From assembly GCF_020164475.1 (NCBI RefSeq), contig NZ_JAIQWX010000017.1:1-64000 (forward strand): DNA of 64,000 nucleotides, in the 5' to 3' direction. The position numbers and the translations under genes are program-made. This DNA comes from Pseudomonas sp. REP124 (GTDB lineage Bacteria; Pseudomonadota; Gammaproteobacteria; Pseudomonadales; Pseudomonadaceae). A model generated the notes under the pieces. It did no database searches and had not been told where the DNA came from. It saw nothing but the letters and a program-made list of their open reading frames with translations. Positions 30,361-38,749 of this stretch are shown here, one piece after another. Numbering within the stretch: position 1 is the stretch's first letter; every line of letters begins with the position of its first letter.

Positions 30361-31176
30361 ATGAGCGACTTCAACACCCTCGAACTGCTGACCGACCCCA
30401 GGGGTTTCGCAACCCTGTGGCTCAGCCGCGAAGAAAAGAACAACGCGTTCAACGCCCAAATGATTCGCGAACTCATCCTGGCCCTCGATAAGGTCTCCAG
30501 CGATCCGAGCCTGCGTTTCCTGCTGGTGCGCGGTCGCGGCAAGCACTTCAGTGCCGGCGCGGACCTGGCCTGGATGCAGCAATCGGCCGAACTCGATTAC
30601 CAGACCAACCTCGACGACGCCCGGGAACTGGCAGAGTTGATGTACAACCTGGCCAAGCTGAAGATCCCGACCCTGGCCGTGGTGCAAGGCGCGGCCTTCG
30701 GCGGCGCGCTGGGCCTGATCAGTTGCTGCGACATGGCCATCGGTACCGACGACGCGCAATTCTGCCTGTCGGAAGTGCGCATCGGCCTGGCCCCGGCAGT
30801 GATCAGCCCGTTCGTGGTGCAAGCCATGGGCGAGCGTGCCACCCGCCGCTACGCCTTGACCGCCGAACGCTTCAGCGGCCAACGGGCACAGGAACTGGGC
30901 CTGCTCTCGGAAAGCTATCCATCGGCAGAACTTGAGCAGAAGCTCGAGCAGTGGATCGACAACCTGCTGCTCAACAGCCCGGCAGCCATGCGTGTCAGCA
31001 AGGACCTGCTGCGCGAAGTCGGCGACGGCTCGCTGCTCCCGGCCCTGCGCCGCTACACCGAAAACGCCATCGCCCGCATTCGCGTCAGCCCAGAAGGCCA
31101 GGAAGGTCTGCGGGCCTTCCTGCAAAAACGTGCGCCAAGCTGGCAAGCCGACAAAACCACCAAGGAGTCGCGTTGA
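30361..31176 (+). CDS. liuC: Methylglutaconyl-CoA hydratase
   Basis: A 271-residue enoyl-CoA hydratase/isomerase family enzyme that hydrates 3-methylglutaconyl-CoA to HMG-CoA. Crotonase features are seen: NAFNAQMIREL, GKHFSAGADLAWMQ (first oxyanion glycine region), AVVQGAAFGGALGLISCCDMAIG (second oxyanion region) and the LSEVRIGLAPAVISPFV segment. The ATG at 30361 is preceded by GTGGAA. Its stop overlaps the liuD start as TGATG, so translation is coupled. Confidence 0.95.
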   Translation: MSDFNTLELLTDPRGFATLWLSREEKNNAFNAQMIRELILALDKVSSDPSLRFLLVRGRGKHFSAGADLAWMQQSAELDYQTNLDDARELAELMYNLAKLKIPTLAVVQGAAFGGALGLISCCDMAIGTDDAQFCLSEVRIGLAPAVISPFVVQAMGERATRRYALTAERFSGQRAQELGLLSESYPSAELEQKLEQWIDNLLLNSPAAMRVSKDLLREVGDGSLLPALRRYTENAIARIRVSPEGQEGLRAFLQKRAPSWQADKTTKESR

Positions 31177-33131
31177 TGAGCGCCCCCGTCCTCACTACCC
31201 TGCTGGTGGCCAACCGCGGCGAGATCGCCTGCCGCGTGATGCGTACCGCCAAGTCCCTGGGCTTGACCACAGTGGCCGTGCACAGTGCCACCGACCGTGA
31301 TGCACGCCACAGCCGCGAAGCCGATATCCGTGTCGACCTCGGTGGCAGCAAGGCCGCCGACAGCTACTTGCAGATCGACAAATTGATCGCTGCCGCCAAG
31401 GCCAGCGGCGCCCAGGCGATCCACCCCGGTTACGGCTTTCTCTCGGAAAACGCAGGCTTCGCCCGCGCCATCGAAGCCGCCGGGCTGATTTTCCTCGGCC
31501 CGCCCGCCTCGGCCATCGACGCCATGGGCAGCAAATCCGCCGCCAAGGCCCTGATGGAAACCGCCGGCGTGCCGCTGGTGCCGGGTTACCACGGCGAAGC
31601 CCAGGACCTCGACACCTTCCGCGACGCCTGCGAACGCATCGGCTATCCGGTGCTGCTCAAGGCCACGGCCGGTGGCGGCGGCAAGGGCATGAAAGTGGTC
31701 GAGGACGTCAGCCAGTTGGCCGAAGCCCTGGCCTCGGCTCAGCGTGAAGCCCAGTCGTCATTCGGCGATTCGCGAATGCTGGTGGAAAAGTACCTGCTCA
31801 AGCCGCGTCACGTGGAAATCCAGGTGTTCGCCGATCAGCACGGCAACTGCCTGTACCTCAACGAACGCGACTGCTCGATTCAGCGTCGGCACCAGAAAGT
31901 CGTCGAAGAGGCCCCCGCTCCCGGCCTGAGCCCGGAACTGCGCCGGGCCATGGGCGAAGCCGCCGTGCGTTCGGCCCAGGCCATCGGTTACGTCGGTGCC
32001 GGCACCGTGGAGTTTCTGCTGGACGCCCGTGGCGAGTTCTTCTTCATGGAGATGAACACCCGTCTGCAGGTCGAGCACCCGGTCACCGAAGCCATCACCG
32101 GCCTCGACCTGGTGGCCTGGCAGATCCGCGTCGCTCGCGGCGAACCGCTGCCGATGACCCAGGATCAGGTGCCGCTGGTCGGCCATGCAATCGAAGTGCG
32201 GCTGTACGCCGAAGATCCGGGCAATGACTTCCTGCCGGCCACCGGGCGCCTGGAGTTGTATCGCGAATCCGCACCCGGCGCCGGTCGGCGGGTGGACAGC
32301 GGTGTCGAGGAAGGCGACGAGATTTCGCCGTTCTACGACCCGATGCTCGGCAAGCTGATTGCCTGGGGCGAGGACCGCGAACAGGCACGCCTGCGCCTGC
32401 TGAGCATGCTCGACGAGTTCGCGATTGGTGGGCTGAAGACCAACATCAACTTCCTGCGCCGGATCATCGCCCACCCGGCGTTCGCCGCCGCCGAACTGGA
32501 CACCGGCTTCATCCCGCGCTTCCAGGATCAGTTGCTGCCGGCCCCTGCGGGCCTGAGCGACGAGTTCTGGCAGGCCGCCGCCCAGGCTTTTGCCCAGAGC
32601 CAGCACAACGCGCCACGCAGCGACGACCAGAGTTCGCCATGGGCGATCGGCAACGGTTTCCGTTCCGGCCTTCCTGCGGAAATCACCCTGCACCTGAGCT
32701 GCGAAGGCCAGGACCGCGCCTTGACCCTGGGCGCGCCAAACGCCCACGGCGGGCAGCTCAGGGGCGAGCAGTTGCTGACCGAGCACCAGGGTGTGCGCCG
32801 CCAGCATCGGGCGATTCGTCGCGGCGAGGTGGTGTACCTGCAATGGGACGGTGAACTGCGCCGCATCGAGTCCTACGACCCGATCAGCGCCGTTGAAGCC
32901 AGCCACAGCCATCAAGGCGGGCTGACCGCGCCCATGAACGGCAGCATCGTGCGGGTGTTGGTGGAGGCCGGGCAAACGGTCGAAGCCGGCGCGCAACTGG
33001 TGGTGCTCGAAGCGATGAAGATGGAACACAGCATTCGCGCGCCCCACGCCGGAGTTATCAAGGCGCTGTATTGCCAGGAAGGCGAGATGGTCAGCGAAGG
33101 CAGCGCGCTGGTCGAATTCGAAGAGGCGTAA
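31176..33131 (+). CDS. liuD: Methylcrotonyl-CoA carboxylase, biotin-containing (alpha) subunit
   Basis: A 651-residue subunit joining biotin carboxylase and carrier domains. The N-terminal carboxylase reads VANRGEIACRVMRTAKSLG, then IHPGYGFLSENA and the ATP-grasp region KATAGGGGKGMKVV, with catalytic-site residues in FMEMNTRLQVEHPVTE. The linker domain is typical of the family. The biotinyl domain at the C-terminus carries EAMKMEH, with the biotinylated lysine at about K615. It needs BirA and works with LiuB. Last gene of liuABCD; the ATG overlaps the liuC stop by one base. Confidence 0.96.
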   Translation: MSAPVLTTLLVANRGEIACRVMRTAKSLGLTTVAVHSATDRDARHSREADIRVDLGGSKAADSYLQIDKLIAAAKASGAQAIHPGYGFLSENAGFARAIEAAGLIFLGPPASAIDAMGSKSAAKALMETAGVPLVPGYHGEAQDLDTFRDACERIGYPVLLKATAGGGGKGMKVVEDVSQLAEALASAQREAQSSFGDSRMLVEKYLLKPRHVEIQVFADQHGNCLYLNERDCSIQRRHQKVVEEAPAPGLSPELRRAMGEAAVRSAQAIGYVGAGTVEFLLDARGEFFFMEMNTRLQVEHPVTEAITGLDLVAWQIRVARGEPLPMTQDQVPLVGHAIEVRLYAEDPGNDFLPATGRLELYRESAPGAGRRVDSGVEEGDEISPFYDPMLGKLIAWGEDREQARLRLLSMLDEFAIGGLKTNINFLRRIIAHPAFAAAELDTGFIPRFQDQLLPAPAGLSDEFWQAAAQAFAQSQHNAPRSDDQSSPWAIGNGFRSGLPAEITLHLSCEGQDRALTLGAPNAHGGQLRGEQLLTEHQGVRRQHRAIRRGEVVYLQWDGELRRIESYDPISAVEASHSHQGGLTAPMNGSIVRVLVEAGQTVEAGAQLVVLEAMKMEHSIRAPHAGVIKALYCQEGEMVSEGSALVEFEEA

Positions 33132-33137
33132 AACGAA

Positions 33138-33167
33138 GAACGGTCCTGCGCCATGCGAGGACCGTTC
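33138..33167. terminator. Hairpin between liuD and the convergent repressor gene
   Basis: GAACGGTCCT (33138-33147) and AGGACCGTTC (33158-33167) form a perfect 10-bp stem with a 10-base loop. It sits in the 39-base gap between two convergent stop codons. There is no clear T-tract on either side, so it may be a 3'-end stabiliser rather than an intrinsic terminator. Confidence 0.55.
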
Positions 33168-33170
33168 GGG

Positions 33171-33818
33171 TCAGAACTTGATTGTTGCCTGAACCACCAC
33201 ACCGATGATTCGACACTCGTCGGTGAACAGGGCTTTGGGATAGGTCGGGTTGAGCGGGACCAGGTAACGCTGCCCGCCCTCTTCGATCAGCTTGCGAAAA
33301 ATCGCCTCGCTGCTGGTCGGCCACTGGGCGATGACCAGTTTTCCGGGCTCGGCGGCGACGTCCGGGTCCACCAGAATCGACATCCCCTCCGAGATGCTCA
33401 AACCGCTGGGCGCGGTCATGGCATCCCCCGACACCGTCAACCAGAACGCCGCGCCCCGGGCGTAATAATCGGTCAGTTCAAAACGGTATTTCGCCGGTTC
33501 GTCTTCACAGATTCCGGTTTCCTGCCAGTCGCTGACCGGGTAGCGGAAGTACGGGTTGTACTTTTGCGCCATGGGCATTTCGTCGTCGGGCGTGTCGAGG
33601 CGTTCGCGAAGCACCATCGCCACTTCGAGAAAGTCCATGCCCAAGGCTTTCAACACCTTGTTCATGTCCTCGATGCTCGGCTCGCGACGTTTGTTGAGCC
33701 AGTGGCCGATGCCGCCCTGGGACATTTCCACGCGATCGCCCAGCTCTTCCTGGGTGATTTTGATCTCACCCATCTTGTCTTTGACCAACTCAATCCATTT
33801 ATCCATGTGCGGCACCAT
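33171..33818 (-). CDS. XRE/S24-type repressor with substituted catalytic serine
   Basis: A 215-residue protein with a Cro/CI helix-turn-helix (residues about 20-48, TQEELGDRVEMSQGGIGHWL) and a C-terminal LexA/CI S24 domain, close in pattern to PrtR and similar pyocin/phage repressors. The serine of the usual GDSM motif is alanine (SGDAMTAP, Ala133; codon GCC). The partner lysine (FRKL, Lys176) remains. The linker contains no Ala-Gly or Cys-Gly bond. The protein is therefore predicted not to cut itself during the SOS response. The ATG at 33818 has GGAG ten bases upstream; an ATG at 33806 is the alternative. It is divergent from a DUF6124-like gene. No phage genes adjoin it. Confidence 0.85.
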   Translation of the reverse strand: MVPHMDKWIELVKDKMGEIKITQEELGDRVEMSQGGIGHWLNKRREPSIEDMNKVLKALGMDFLEVAMVLRERLDTPDDEMPMAQKYNPYFRYPVSDWQETGICEDEPAKYRFELTDYYARGAAFWLTVSGDAMTAPSGLSISEGMSILVDPDVAAEPGKLVIAQWPTSSEAIFRKLIEEGGQRYLVPLNPTYPKALFTDECRIIGVVVQATIKF

Positions 33819-33852
33819 AAGGGGTCGGCTCCTGCCAGCAAAACACAAAATG

Positions 33853-33890
33853 TAGTATTTCAAATATGGTCACAAATACAGATCGTACTA
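33853..33890. promoter_or_regulatory. Candidate operator of the S24 repressor
   Basis: GTATTT (33855-33860) and AAATAC (33874-33879) form an inverted repeat with 13 bases between, nested in TAGTA (33853) and TACTA (33886-33890). It lies in the AT-rich 117-base space between the divergent repressor and DUF6124-like genes, where a CI-type repressor would be expected to bind. Confidence 0.4.
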
Positions 33891-33935
33891 ATATCCGTTC
33901 ACGGATCTGAATCTATCACGGAGCTTGCCCTAACC

Positions 33936-34277
33936 ATGACCCAACCCAGCGACGATTTACCCGATATCCAGATTGATACTTCCCTGACCTCTCCCCAAGG
34001 CTGCGCCGCGGCCCAGCGTGCACTGGACTACTACCTGAAACCGGCCGCAGCGGAAGAGGCAGGCGAAGTGCGGTTTTTTGATGTGAACAAAAATGTCAGT
34101 GGCGAAGAGGCGCTGGTGCATGCCACGGACCTTTTACGCTGTGCAGGTGCCACGGCCTACGAAGCCGCAAAGCAATTGCAGGGCTCGAGTCGGGACCTAG
34201 CGCTTTCGGTGGTGCACATGATCGACATGGCCAGAGCCATGGTGGATCGGGCGCTGGAGAGGCATCAGAGCGTTTGA
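33936..34277 (+). CDS. DUF6124-family protein of unknown function
   Basis: A 113-residue, mostly helical, acidic protein without signal peptide or membrane segment. Its pattern (AAQRALDYYL near residue 30, then EEALVHATDLLRCAGATAYEAA, and a C-terminal helix with VVHMIDMARAMVDRALER) is like small proteins annotated as DUF6124 that are abundant in fluorescent pseudomonads. Function is unknown. It is divergent from the S24 repressor and immediately upstream of the prrF promoter. The ATG at 33936 has GGAG about 12 bases upstream. Confidence 0.75.
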   Translation: MTQPSDDLPDIQIDTSLTSPQGCAAAQRALDYYLKPAAAEEAGEVRFFDVNKNVSGEEALVHATDLLRCAGATAYEAAKQLQGSSRDLALSVVHMIDMARAMVDRALERHQSV

Positions 34278-34335
34278 GGCGAAGGGATAAAAACAGAGGG
34301 CGGGAAAAAATTTTCCAATAGCGCAAACAAACCGC

Positions 34336-34367
34336 TTGACCTGCAAACGAGAATGATTATTATTGCA
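34336..34367 (+). promoter_or_regulatory. prrF promoter with overlapping Fur box
   Basis: TTGACC (34336-34341) and TATTAT (34358-34363) form a sigma-70 promoter with a 16-base spacer. The stretch GAGAATGATTATTATTGCA (34349-34367) matches the 19-base Fur consensus in most positions and covers the -10 box. Repression by Fur-Fe and release in iron shortage follow. Confidence 0.82.
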
Positions 34368-34369
34368 CC

Positions 34370-34483
34370 AACTGATCGCGAGATCAGTCGATGGGCCAAG
34401 GGACCTTAGGTCGGACTCTTGGACTATCTCCTCATCAGGCTAATCACGGTTTTTGACCCGGCTTTTTGCCGGGTCTTTTTTTT
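34370..34483 (+). ncRNA. prrF: PrrF-type iron-responsive small RNA
   Basis: An approximately 114-base RNA that represses mRNAs of iron-rich proteins when iron is scarce. The 5' end begins AACTGATCGCGAGATCAGT, a hairpin as in PrrF1/PrrF2. The conserved targeting core GGACTATCTCCTCATCAGGC (starting at 34421), continuing into CTAATCACGG, is the segment that pairs with sodB-type messages. It ends with a strong terminator and is driven by a Fur-box promoter. Unlike in P. aeruginosa, no second copy follows in tandem, so this is one of the dispersed PrrF loci expected in the fluorescens group. Start estimated from the promoter. Confidence 0.92.
34455..34483 (+). terminator. Rho-independent terminator of prrF
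   Basis: GACCCGGC (34455-34462) pairs with GCCGGGTC (34468-34475) around a TTTTT loop and is followed by eight T residues (34476-34483). Confidence 0.93.
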
Positions 34484-34694
34484 GCCAGTTTCTGGCTTAT
34501 GGCTTCAGGCTAATGAAGTCTTTGGGTGCCGCAAATTCGATGGCGCGGATCATATCAAAAGTTTTCCGGATGGCAAGACGGGCCCCTGAAGACGCAGGCA
34601 AAGTAATGGCAAATAGCACTTGAGAATCAATTGCATACACTCTAAGCTGCCTCCGCGTCAGGGACGACGCCCCCCCCTCCCGGTTCACCGCACT
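34484..34694. other. Intergenic stretch with a second Fur-like box
   Basis: No convincing gene. A 63-codon reading frame on the minus strand (34497-34688) has no ribosome site or family resemblance. At 34620-34637 the sequence TGAGAATCAATTGCATAC resembles a Fur box of the GCAAATGATTCTCA kind when read on the minus strand. A weak TTGATT -35-like hexamer overlaps it on that strand. Whether it drives a transcript is not known. Confidence 0.4.
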
Positions 34695-36305
34695 TCAATA
34701 CACCGCAATATGCGAATCCGCCCGCGGCTCCGTCCCGCCACACAGCACCCCACTCTCTGGATCACGCAAGATAATCTGCCCGCGCCCATAACCGGTCAGA
34801 TCGCACACCACCTCAACCCCATGTCCACGCCGCGCCAGCGCCGCCGCCACATCCCGTGACGCGTTCTGCTCGATACCCACCTTCAACCCACCCAGCCATT
34901 GCCAGCGCGGCGCATCCAGGGCCGCTTGCGGGTTGAGGCCGAAATCCACCAGGTTCATCACCATCTGCACGTGCCCTTGGGGCTGCATGTAACCGCCCAT
35001 CACGCCAAACGGTCCCATCGCCACACCGTTCTTGCTGAGGAATCCCGGAATGATGGTGTGGAAGGTCTTCTTGCCCGGCGCCAGGCAGTTGGAATGTGCA
35101 GGATCCAGGCTGAATTCCTCACCCCGGTTCTGGAGGGCGATACCGCTGTCGGGCAGGACTACGCCCGAACCGAAGCCGTGATAGTTGCTCTGGATGTACG
35201 ACACCATGTTGCCTTCATCATCGGCAGTGGCCAGGTAGACGGTGCCGCTGGCATGGGGATCGCCCGGCTGCGGCGCCACGGCCTGCTCGCCGATCTGCGA
35301 GCGACGATGGGCGGCATAGTGATCGCTCAGCAAGTCTTCGACGGCGACCCGCATGTGCTCCGGATCGGTGATGTAGTGCAAACCGTCGCTGTAGGCGAGT
35401 TTCATGGCCTCGAGTTGGCGGTGCCAGGTCTGCTGGCTGTCACGATGATCGAAGTCGAAACCCTCGAGGATCTTCAACGTCATCAACGCCACCAGTCCCT
35501 GGCCGCTCGGTGGGATCTCCCAGACATCCACGCCACGGTAGTTGACCTTGATCGGTTCGACCCACTGCGCGCGGTAATCCTGCAAATCGCTGCCGCGCAG
35601 ATAGCCTCCGGTGGCTCGCGAGTGGGCATCCAGCCGCTGCGCCAAGGCGCCACGATAGAAGCTTTCGCAACCGGTAGCAGCCAGTTCGCTCAGGGTTCGC
35701 GCCTGGGCCGGATTGCGGAACAGCTCGCCGGCACGGGGCGCGCGGCCGTCGATCAGGAACGTCTCGAACCAGCTTTCGAGCACTTCATCGCGATCCTTGC
35801 TGAAATTCTCCAGCGCGGTTTGCCACTGCAGGGCAACCACCGGTGAAACGGGAAAACCGTCTCGCGCCAGGCTGATCGCCGGTTGCAGCAGGTCGGCAAA
35901 AGGCAGTCGGCCAAAACGCGACGACAGCTCCGCCCAGGCCGATGGACAGCCTGGCACGGTCACCGGCGTCCAGCCATGCAAGGGCATTTTTTCATGACCG
36001 GCAGCCTTGACCGCTTCGATACTCAAGGCTTGCGGCGCCGCGCCGTTGGCGTTCAAACCGTGCAGCTTGTTTTGTGTCCAGACCAGGGCAAAGGCGTCGC
36101 CGCCGATACCGCAACCGGTGGGCTCGACCACGGTCAGCGCCGCGGCCGTGGCGATGGCGGCGTCGATGGCATTGCCGCCGCGACGCATGATTTCGATCCC
36201 GGCTTCAGCGGCCAGCGGCTGCGAGGCCGCGACCATGCCGCGCTTGGCGAAGACACTTTGACGTTGTGAGGCGTAGGGGTACTCATGAGCAGAAAATTTG
36301 AACAT
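34695..36305 (-). CDS. Gamma-glutamyltransferase-family protein (Ntn hydrolase)
   Basis: A 536-residue protein of the gamma-glutamyltranspeptidase family, which matures by self-cleavage before a threonine and then hydrolyses or transfers gamma-glutamyl or related acyl groups. The conserved N-terminal QPLAAEAGIEIMRRGGNAID and the binding segment AVEDLLSDHY are seen. The putative nucleophile is Thr355 in HASGTVYLATADDEGN. The C-terminal half has GFGSGVVLP, GGYMQPQGHVQMV and DAPRW. There is no obvious signal peptide, so unlike classical periplasmic GGT it may act in the cytoplasm. It is directly upstream of, and on the same strand as, nothing but convergent RNA; it follows an amino-acid ABC transporter operon by 31 bases and may be its last gene. 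A GTG four codons upstream is an alternative start. Confidence 0.88.
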   Translation of the reverse strand: MFKFSAHEYPYASQRQSVFAKRGMVAASQPLAAEAGIEIMRRGGNAIDAAIATAAALTVVEPTGCGIGGDAFALVWTQNKLHGLNANGAAPQALSIEAVKAAGHEKMPLHGWTPVTVPGCPSAWAELSSRFGRLPFADLLQPAISLARDGFPVSPVVALQWQTALENFSKDRDEVLESWFETFLIDGRAPRAGELFRNPAQARTLSELAATGCESFYRGALAQRLDAHSRATGGYLRGSDLQDYRAQWVEPIKVNYRGVDVWEIPPSGQGLVALMTLKILEGFDFDHRDSQQTWHRQLEAMKLAYSDGLHYITDPEHMRVAVEDLLSDHYAAHRRSQIGEQAVAPQPGDPHASGTVYLATADDEGNMVSYIQSNYHGFGSGVVLPDSGIALQNRGEEFSLDPAHSNCLAPGKKTFHTIIPGFLSKNGVAMGPFGVMGGYMQPQGHVQMVMNLVDFGLNPQAALDAPRWQWLGGLKVGIEQNASRDVAAALARRGHGVEVVCDLTGYGRGQIILRDPESGVLCGGTEPRADSHIAVY

Positions 36306-36336
36306 GGCAGGACTCACACAAATCGGTTGAATGGGC

Positions 36337-37116
36337 TCACAACACGCGGCTCAAGAACGCCCGCGTACGGGCATGTTTTGGCTGGCTGAAAATCTGTTCA
36401 GGCGGGCCCTGCTCAATCAGTTCGCCCTGATCGAGCACCACGACCCGGTCGGCCACTTCCCGGGCAAAGCCCATTTCGTGGGTGACCACGACCATGGTCA
36501 TGCCCTCCTCGGCCAGCTCCTTCATCACTTGCAGCACCTCGCCCACCGTCTCGGGATCGAGGGCACTGGTGGGCTCGTCGAACAGCATCGCCTGGGGTTT
36601 CATGGCCAGGGCCCGGGCGATGGCCACCCGCTGCTGCTGGCCACCGGACAACATCGACGGATAGTGATCGGCCTTCTCCGCCAGCCCCACGCGCTTGAGC
36701 AAGGCCCGCGCCTGTTCCAGCGCAGCCGCGCGAGGTACGCCCAGCACCTGGATGGGCGCTTCGATGATGTTTTCCAGGGCGGTCATGTGCGGGAACAGAT
36801 TGAAACGCTGGAACACCATGCCGATGTCTCGGCGCTGCCTGGCGATGTTGCGCTCCGAGTCCCGGGCCAGACTGCCGTCGGCGCGGGTGCGATAACCCAT
36901 CGGCTGACCGGCGACGCGGATCTGCCCGGACTGAATGTCTTCCAGCAGATTGATGCAGCGGATAAAGGTGGTCTTGCCGGAACCGGAGGCCCCGATCAGC
37001 ACCACCACTTCACCGCGCCGCACTTGCAGGGAAATACCCTTGAGAATTTCCAGATCACCAAACGACTTGTGAATGTCCAGCGCTTCGATGACCAGTTCTT
37101 CACTCATGTGCGCCAT
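36337..37116 (-). CDS. Polar amino-acid ABC transporter, ATP-binding subunit
   Basis: A 259-residue ATPase of the GlnQ/HisP type. Walker [10 protein letters not shown], signature [15 protein letters not shown], Walker [15 protein letters not shown] and the switch histidine in [18 protein letters not shown] are all intact. An insertion after Walker A with a long loop ([20 protein letters not shown]) is typical of this subfamily. The start at 37116 lies one base after the permease stop; an ATG three codons later is possible. Works with the permease and binding protein upstream. Confidence 0.94.
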   Translation of the reverse strand: MAHMSEELVIEALDIHKSFGDLEILKGISLQVRRGEVVVLIGASGSGKTTFIRCINLLEDIQSGQIRVAGQPMGYRTRADGSLARDSERNIARQRRDIGMVFQRFNLFPHMTALENIIEAPIQVLGVPRAAALEQARALLKRVGLAEKADHYPSMLSGGQQQRVAIARALAMKPQAMLFDEPTSALDPETVGEVLQVMKELAEEGMTMVVVTHEMGFAREVADRVVVLDQGELIEQGPPEQIFSQPKHARTRAFLSRVL

Positions 37117-37117
37117 C

Positions 37118-37885
37118 TCAACGCCCCCTCAACAGTTTCATGGTGTTGCGACCGAACATGCGATTGGCTGCTGGCGCCGGACGGTCGGACTGACCGAAGC
37201 GGGTTTCAAGCCAGCGCTGGAAGAAGCCCCAGAGGGTGGTCAAGGCGAGGAAGTAGATGGCCACCACCAGGTACAGTTCGAACACGCGGAAGGTCGCCGA
37301 AGTAACCATTTGCGTACTGAGCAGCAGTTCCTGAACCCCGATCACACTGACCAGCGTGGTGTTTTTCAACATCACGTTGAACTCGTTGCCCAGCGGCGGC
37401 ACGATCACCCGGAAAGCCTGGGGCAGCACTATCCGCCGCATCAGCTTGGGAAAGGTCATGCCCAGGGAGCGCCCGGCTTCGTATTGGCCCTTGTCCACCG
37501 CACCGATGCCGGCGCGAATGATCTCGGCCATGTACGCGCCTTCGTTGAGGCCCAGGGCGATGATTGCCGCCTGGATATTGCCGGGCACGACGATCCAGCC
37601 CAGATCGATGTCTTCGAAGCGGAAAATCCCGCCCGCCGCCAGTGCCGTGTACAGAAACACGATCTGCACCAGCAGCGGCGTGCCGCGCATCAGCCAAACA
37701 TAAAGGCGCACGGGGTATTGCAAGAACGGGTTACTCGACAGCTTCATCAAGGCCGCGATCAGCCCCAGCACGCAACCGAGCAACATCGCCGACACGCTGA
37801 TAAGGCAGGTCAGCCACAGCCCTGTCAGATACACATCGCTGGGCTGCAGCAGGTACTGCCAGAACACATCCCAATTGAAATTCAT
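37118..37885 (-). CDS. Polar amino-acid ABC transporter, permease subunit
   Basis: A 255-residue inner-membrane protein with about five helices in the HisM/GlnP pattern. The EAA loop reads [33 protein letters not shown], which docks with the ATPase. The family motif [13 protein letters not shown] is present. The ATG at 37885 ([12 protein letters not shown]) follows GAGGA. Only one permease gene is seen, so it probably works as a homodimer. Confidence 0.94.
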   Translation of the reverse strand: MNFNWDVFWQYLLQPSDVYLTGLWLTCLISVSAMLLGCVLGLIAALMKLSSNPFLQYPVRLYVWLMRGTPLLVQIVFLYTALAAGGIFRFEDIDLGWIVVPGNIQAAIIALGLNEGAYMAEIIRAGIGAVDKGQYEAGRSLGMTFPKLMRRIVLPQAFRVIVPPLGNEFNVMLKNTTLVSVIGVQELLLSTQMVTSATFRVFELYLVVAIYFLALTTLWGFFQRWLETRFGQSDRPAPAANRMFGRNTMKLLRGR

Positions 37886-37896
37886 GCGATTTGTCC

Positions 37897-38703
37897 TCAG
37901 TCCAGTTTGTCGCTGTCGACATGCCATTTACTGAGGAGCTCGGTGTAGCTGCCATCGGCGCGCATGCCCTGCAGGACCTCGGTCAGCGCGACCGTCAGCT
38001 GCGGATCGCTCTTGCGCACGCCAAAACCGGTGAGGATGCGGTTGAAGGCCGGCACCGCGGACTGGAACAGGTCCGGCGCCAGTTGCTGATAGTGGCCGGC
38101 GGACTCGACCGTGGTGCCGAAGGCGTCCACCTGATTGATGCGCAAGGCCTGGAAGGCATCGGCGTCGACGTTGTACACCACCAGTTTCATCGGCGCCTTG
38201 CCGGCGGCTTCGAGTTTTTCGTTTTCCTTGCCGAGCAGCAAACGGATGGTCGAACCGTTACTCACCGCGACTTTCAGGCCCGACAGGTCTTCCAGGGTGC
38301 TCACGCCTTTCGGATTGCCCTTGGGCACGACGATGGATTGGCTGGAGTACATGAAGTTGACGATATCGATCACTTCGCGGCGCTCAGGCTTGTCGAACAG
38401 CTGATCGACGATCATGTCGCACTGCTGCGCCAATAGCGCCGGGATCAGCCCGGCGAAGGGAGAAATGCGCCATTCCACCTTCTTGTCCCCCAGACGCTTG
38501 GCAATCGCCTCGCCCATGTCGACCTGAAGGCCCACCGGTTTCTGCTTGGCGTCGAACGACACCAGTGGCGGCGAATCCATGCCCGAGCAGTAGACGATTT
38601 TCTCGCTCTTGCTCAAACGCTCGGGCAACTCGGGGGCGGCGAGCGCCCATTGCGAACACAGACTCAGGGTGAACACGGCAACTAACGCGCAGGGCTTGTG
38701 CAT
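37897..38703 (-). CDS. Amino-acid ABC transporter substrate-binding protein (family 3)
   Basis: A 268-residue periplasmic protein with a cleavable signal peptide (about 22 residues, ending WALA). The family-3 pattern is clear: GMDSPPLVSFDAKQKPVGLQVDMGEAIAKRL, RISPFAGLIPALLAQQCDMIV, LSGLKVAVSNGSTIRLLL and DAFQALRINQVDAFGTTVESAGHY. The ligand is probably a polar amino acid, dipeptide or derivative; the downstream gamma-glutamyltransferase gene suggests a glutamyl compound (inference). First gene of the transporter operon. Confidence 0.92.
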   Translation of the reverse strand: MHKPCALVAVFTLSLCSQWALAAPELPERLSKSEKIVYCSGMDSPPLVSFDAKQKPVGLQVDMGEAIAKRLGDKKVEWRISPFAGLIPALLAQQCDMIVDQLFDKPERREVIDIVNFMYSSQSIVVPKGNPKGVSTLEDLSGLKVAVSNGSTIRLLLGKENEKLEAAGKAPMKLVVYNVDADAFQALRINQVDAFGTTVESAGHYQQLAPDLFQSAVPAFNRILTGFGVRKSDPQLTVALTEVLQGMRADGSYTELLSKWHVDSDKLD

Positions 38704-38749
38704 GGTGCATGACTCCAGTTGGCTGGTTGTTCTTCTATTGATGGGCTTT

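Noticed and set aside
33171-34277. Prophage or pyocin remnant because of the PrtR-like repressor
   Set aside because: No integrase, holin, lysis or tail genes are near; the neighbours are liuD, a DUF6124-like gene and prrF.
34497-34688. 63-codon minus-strand frame beside prrF
   Set aside because: No Shine-Dalgarno, no recognised family, and it spans a Fur-like box; kept only as part of an intergenic entry.
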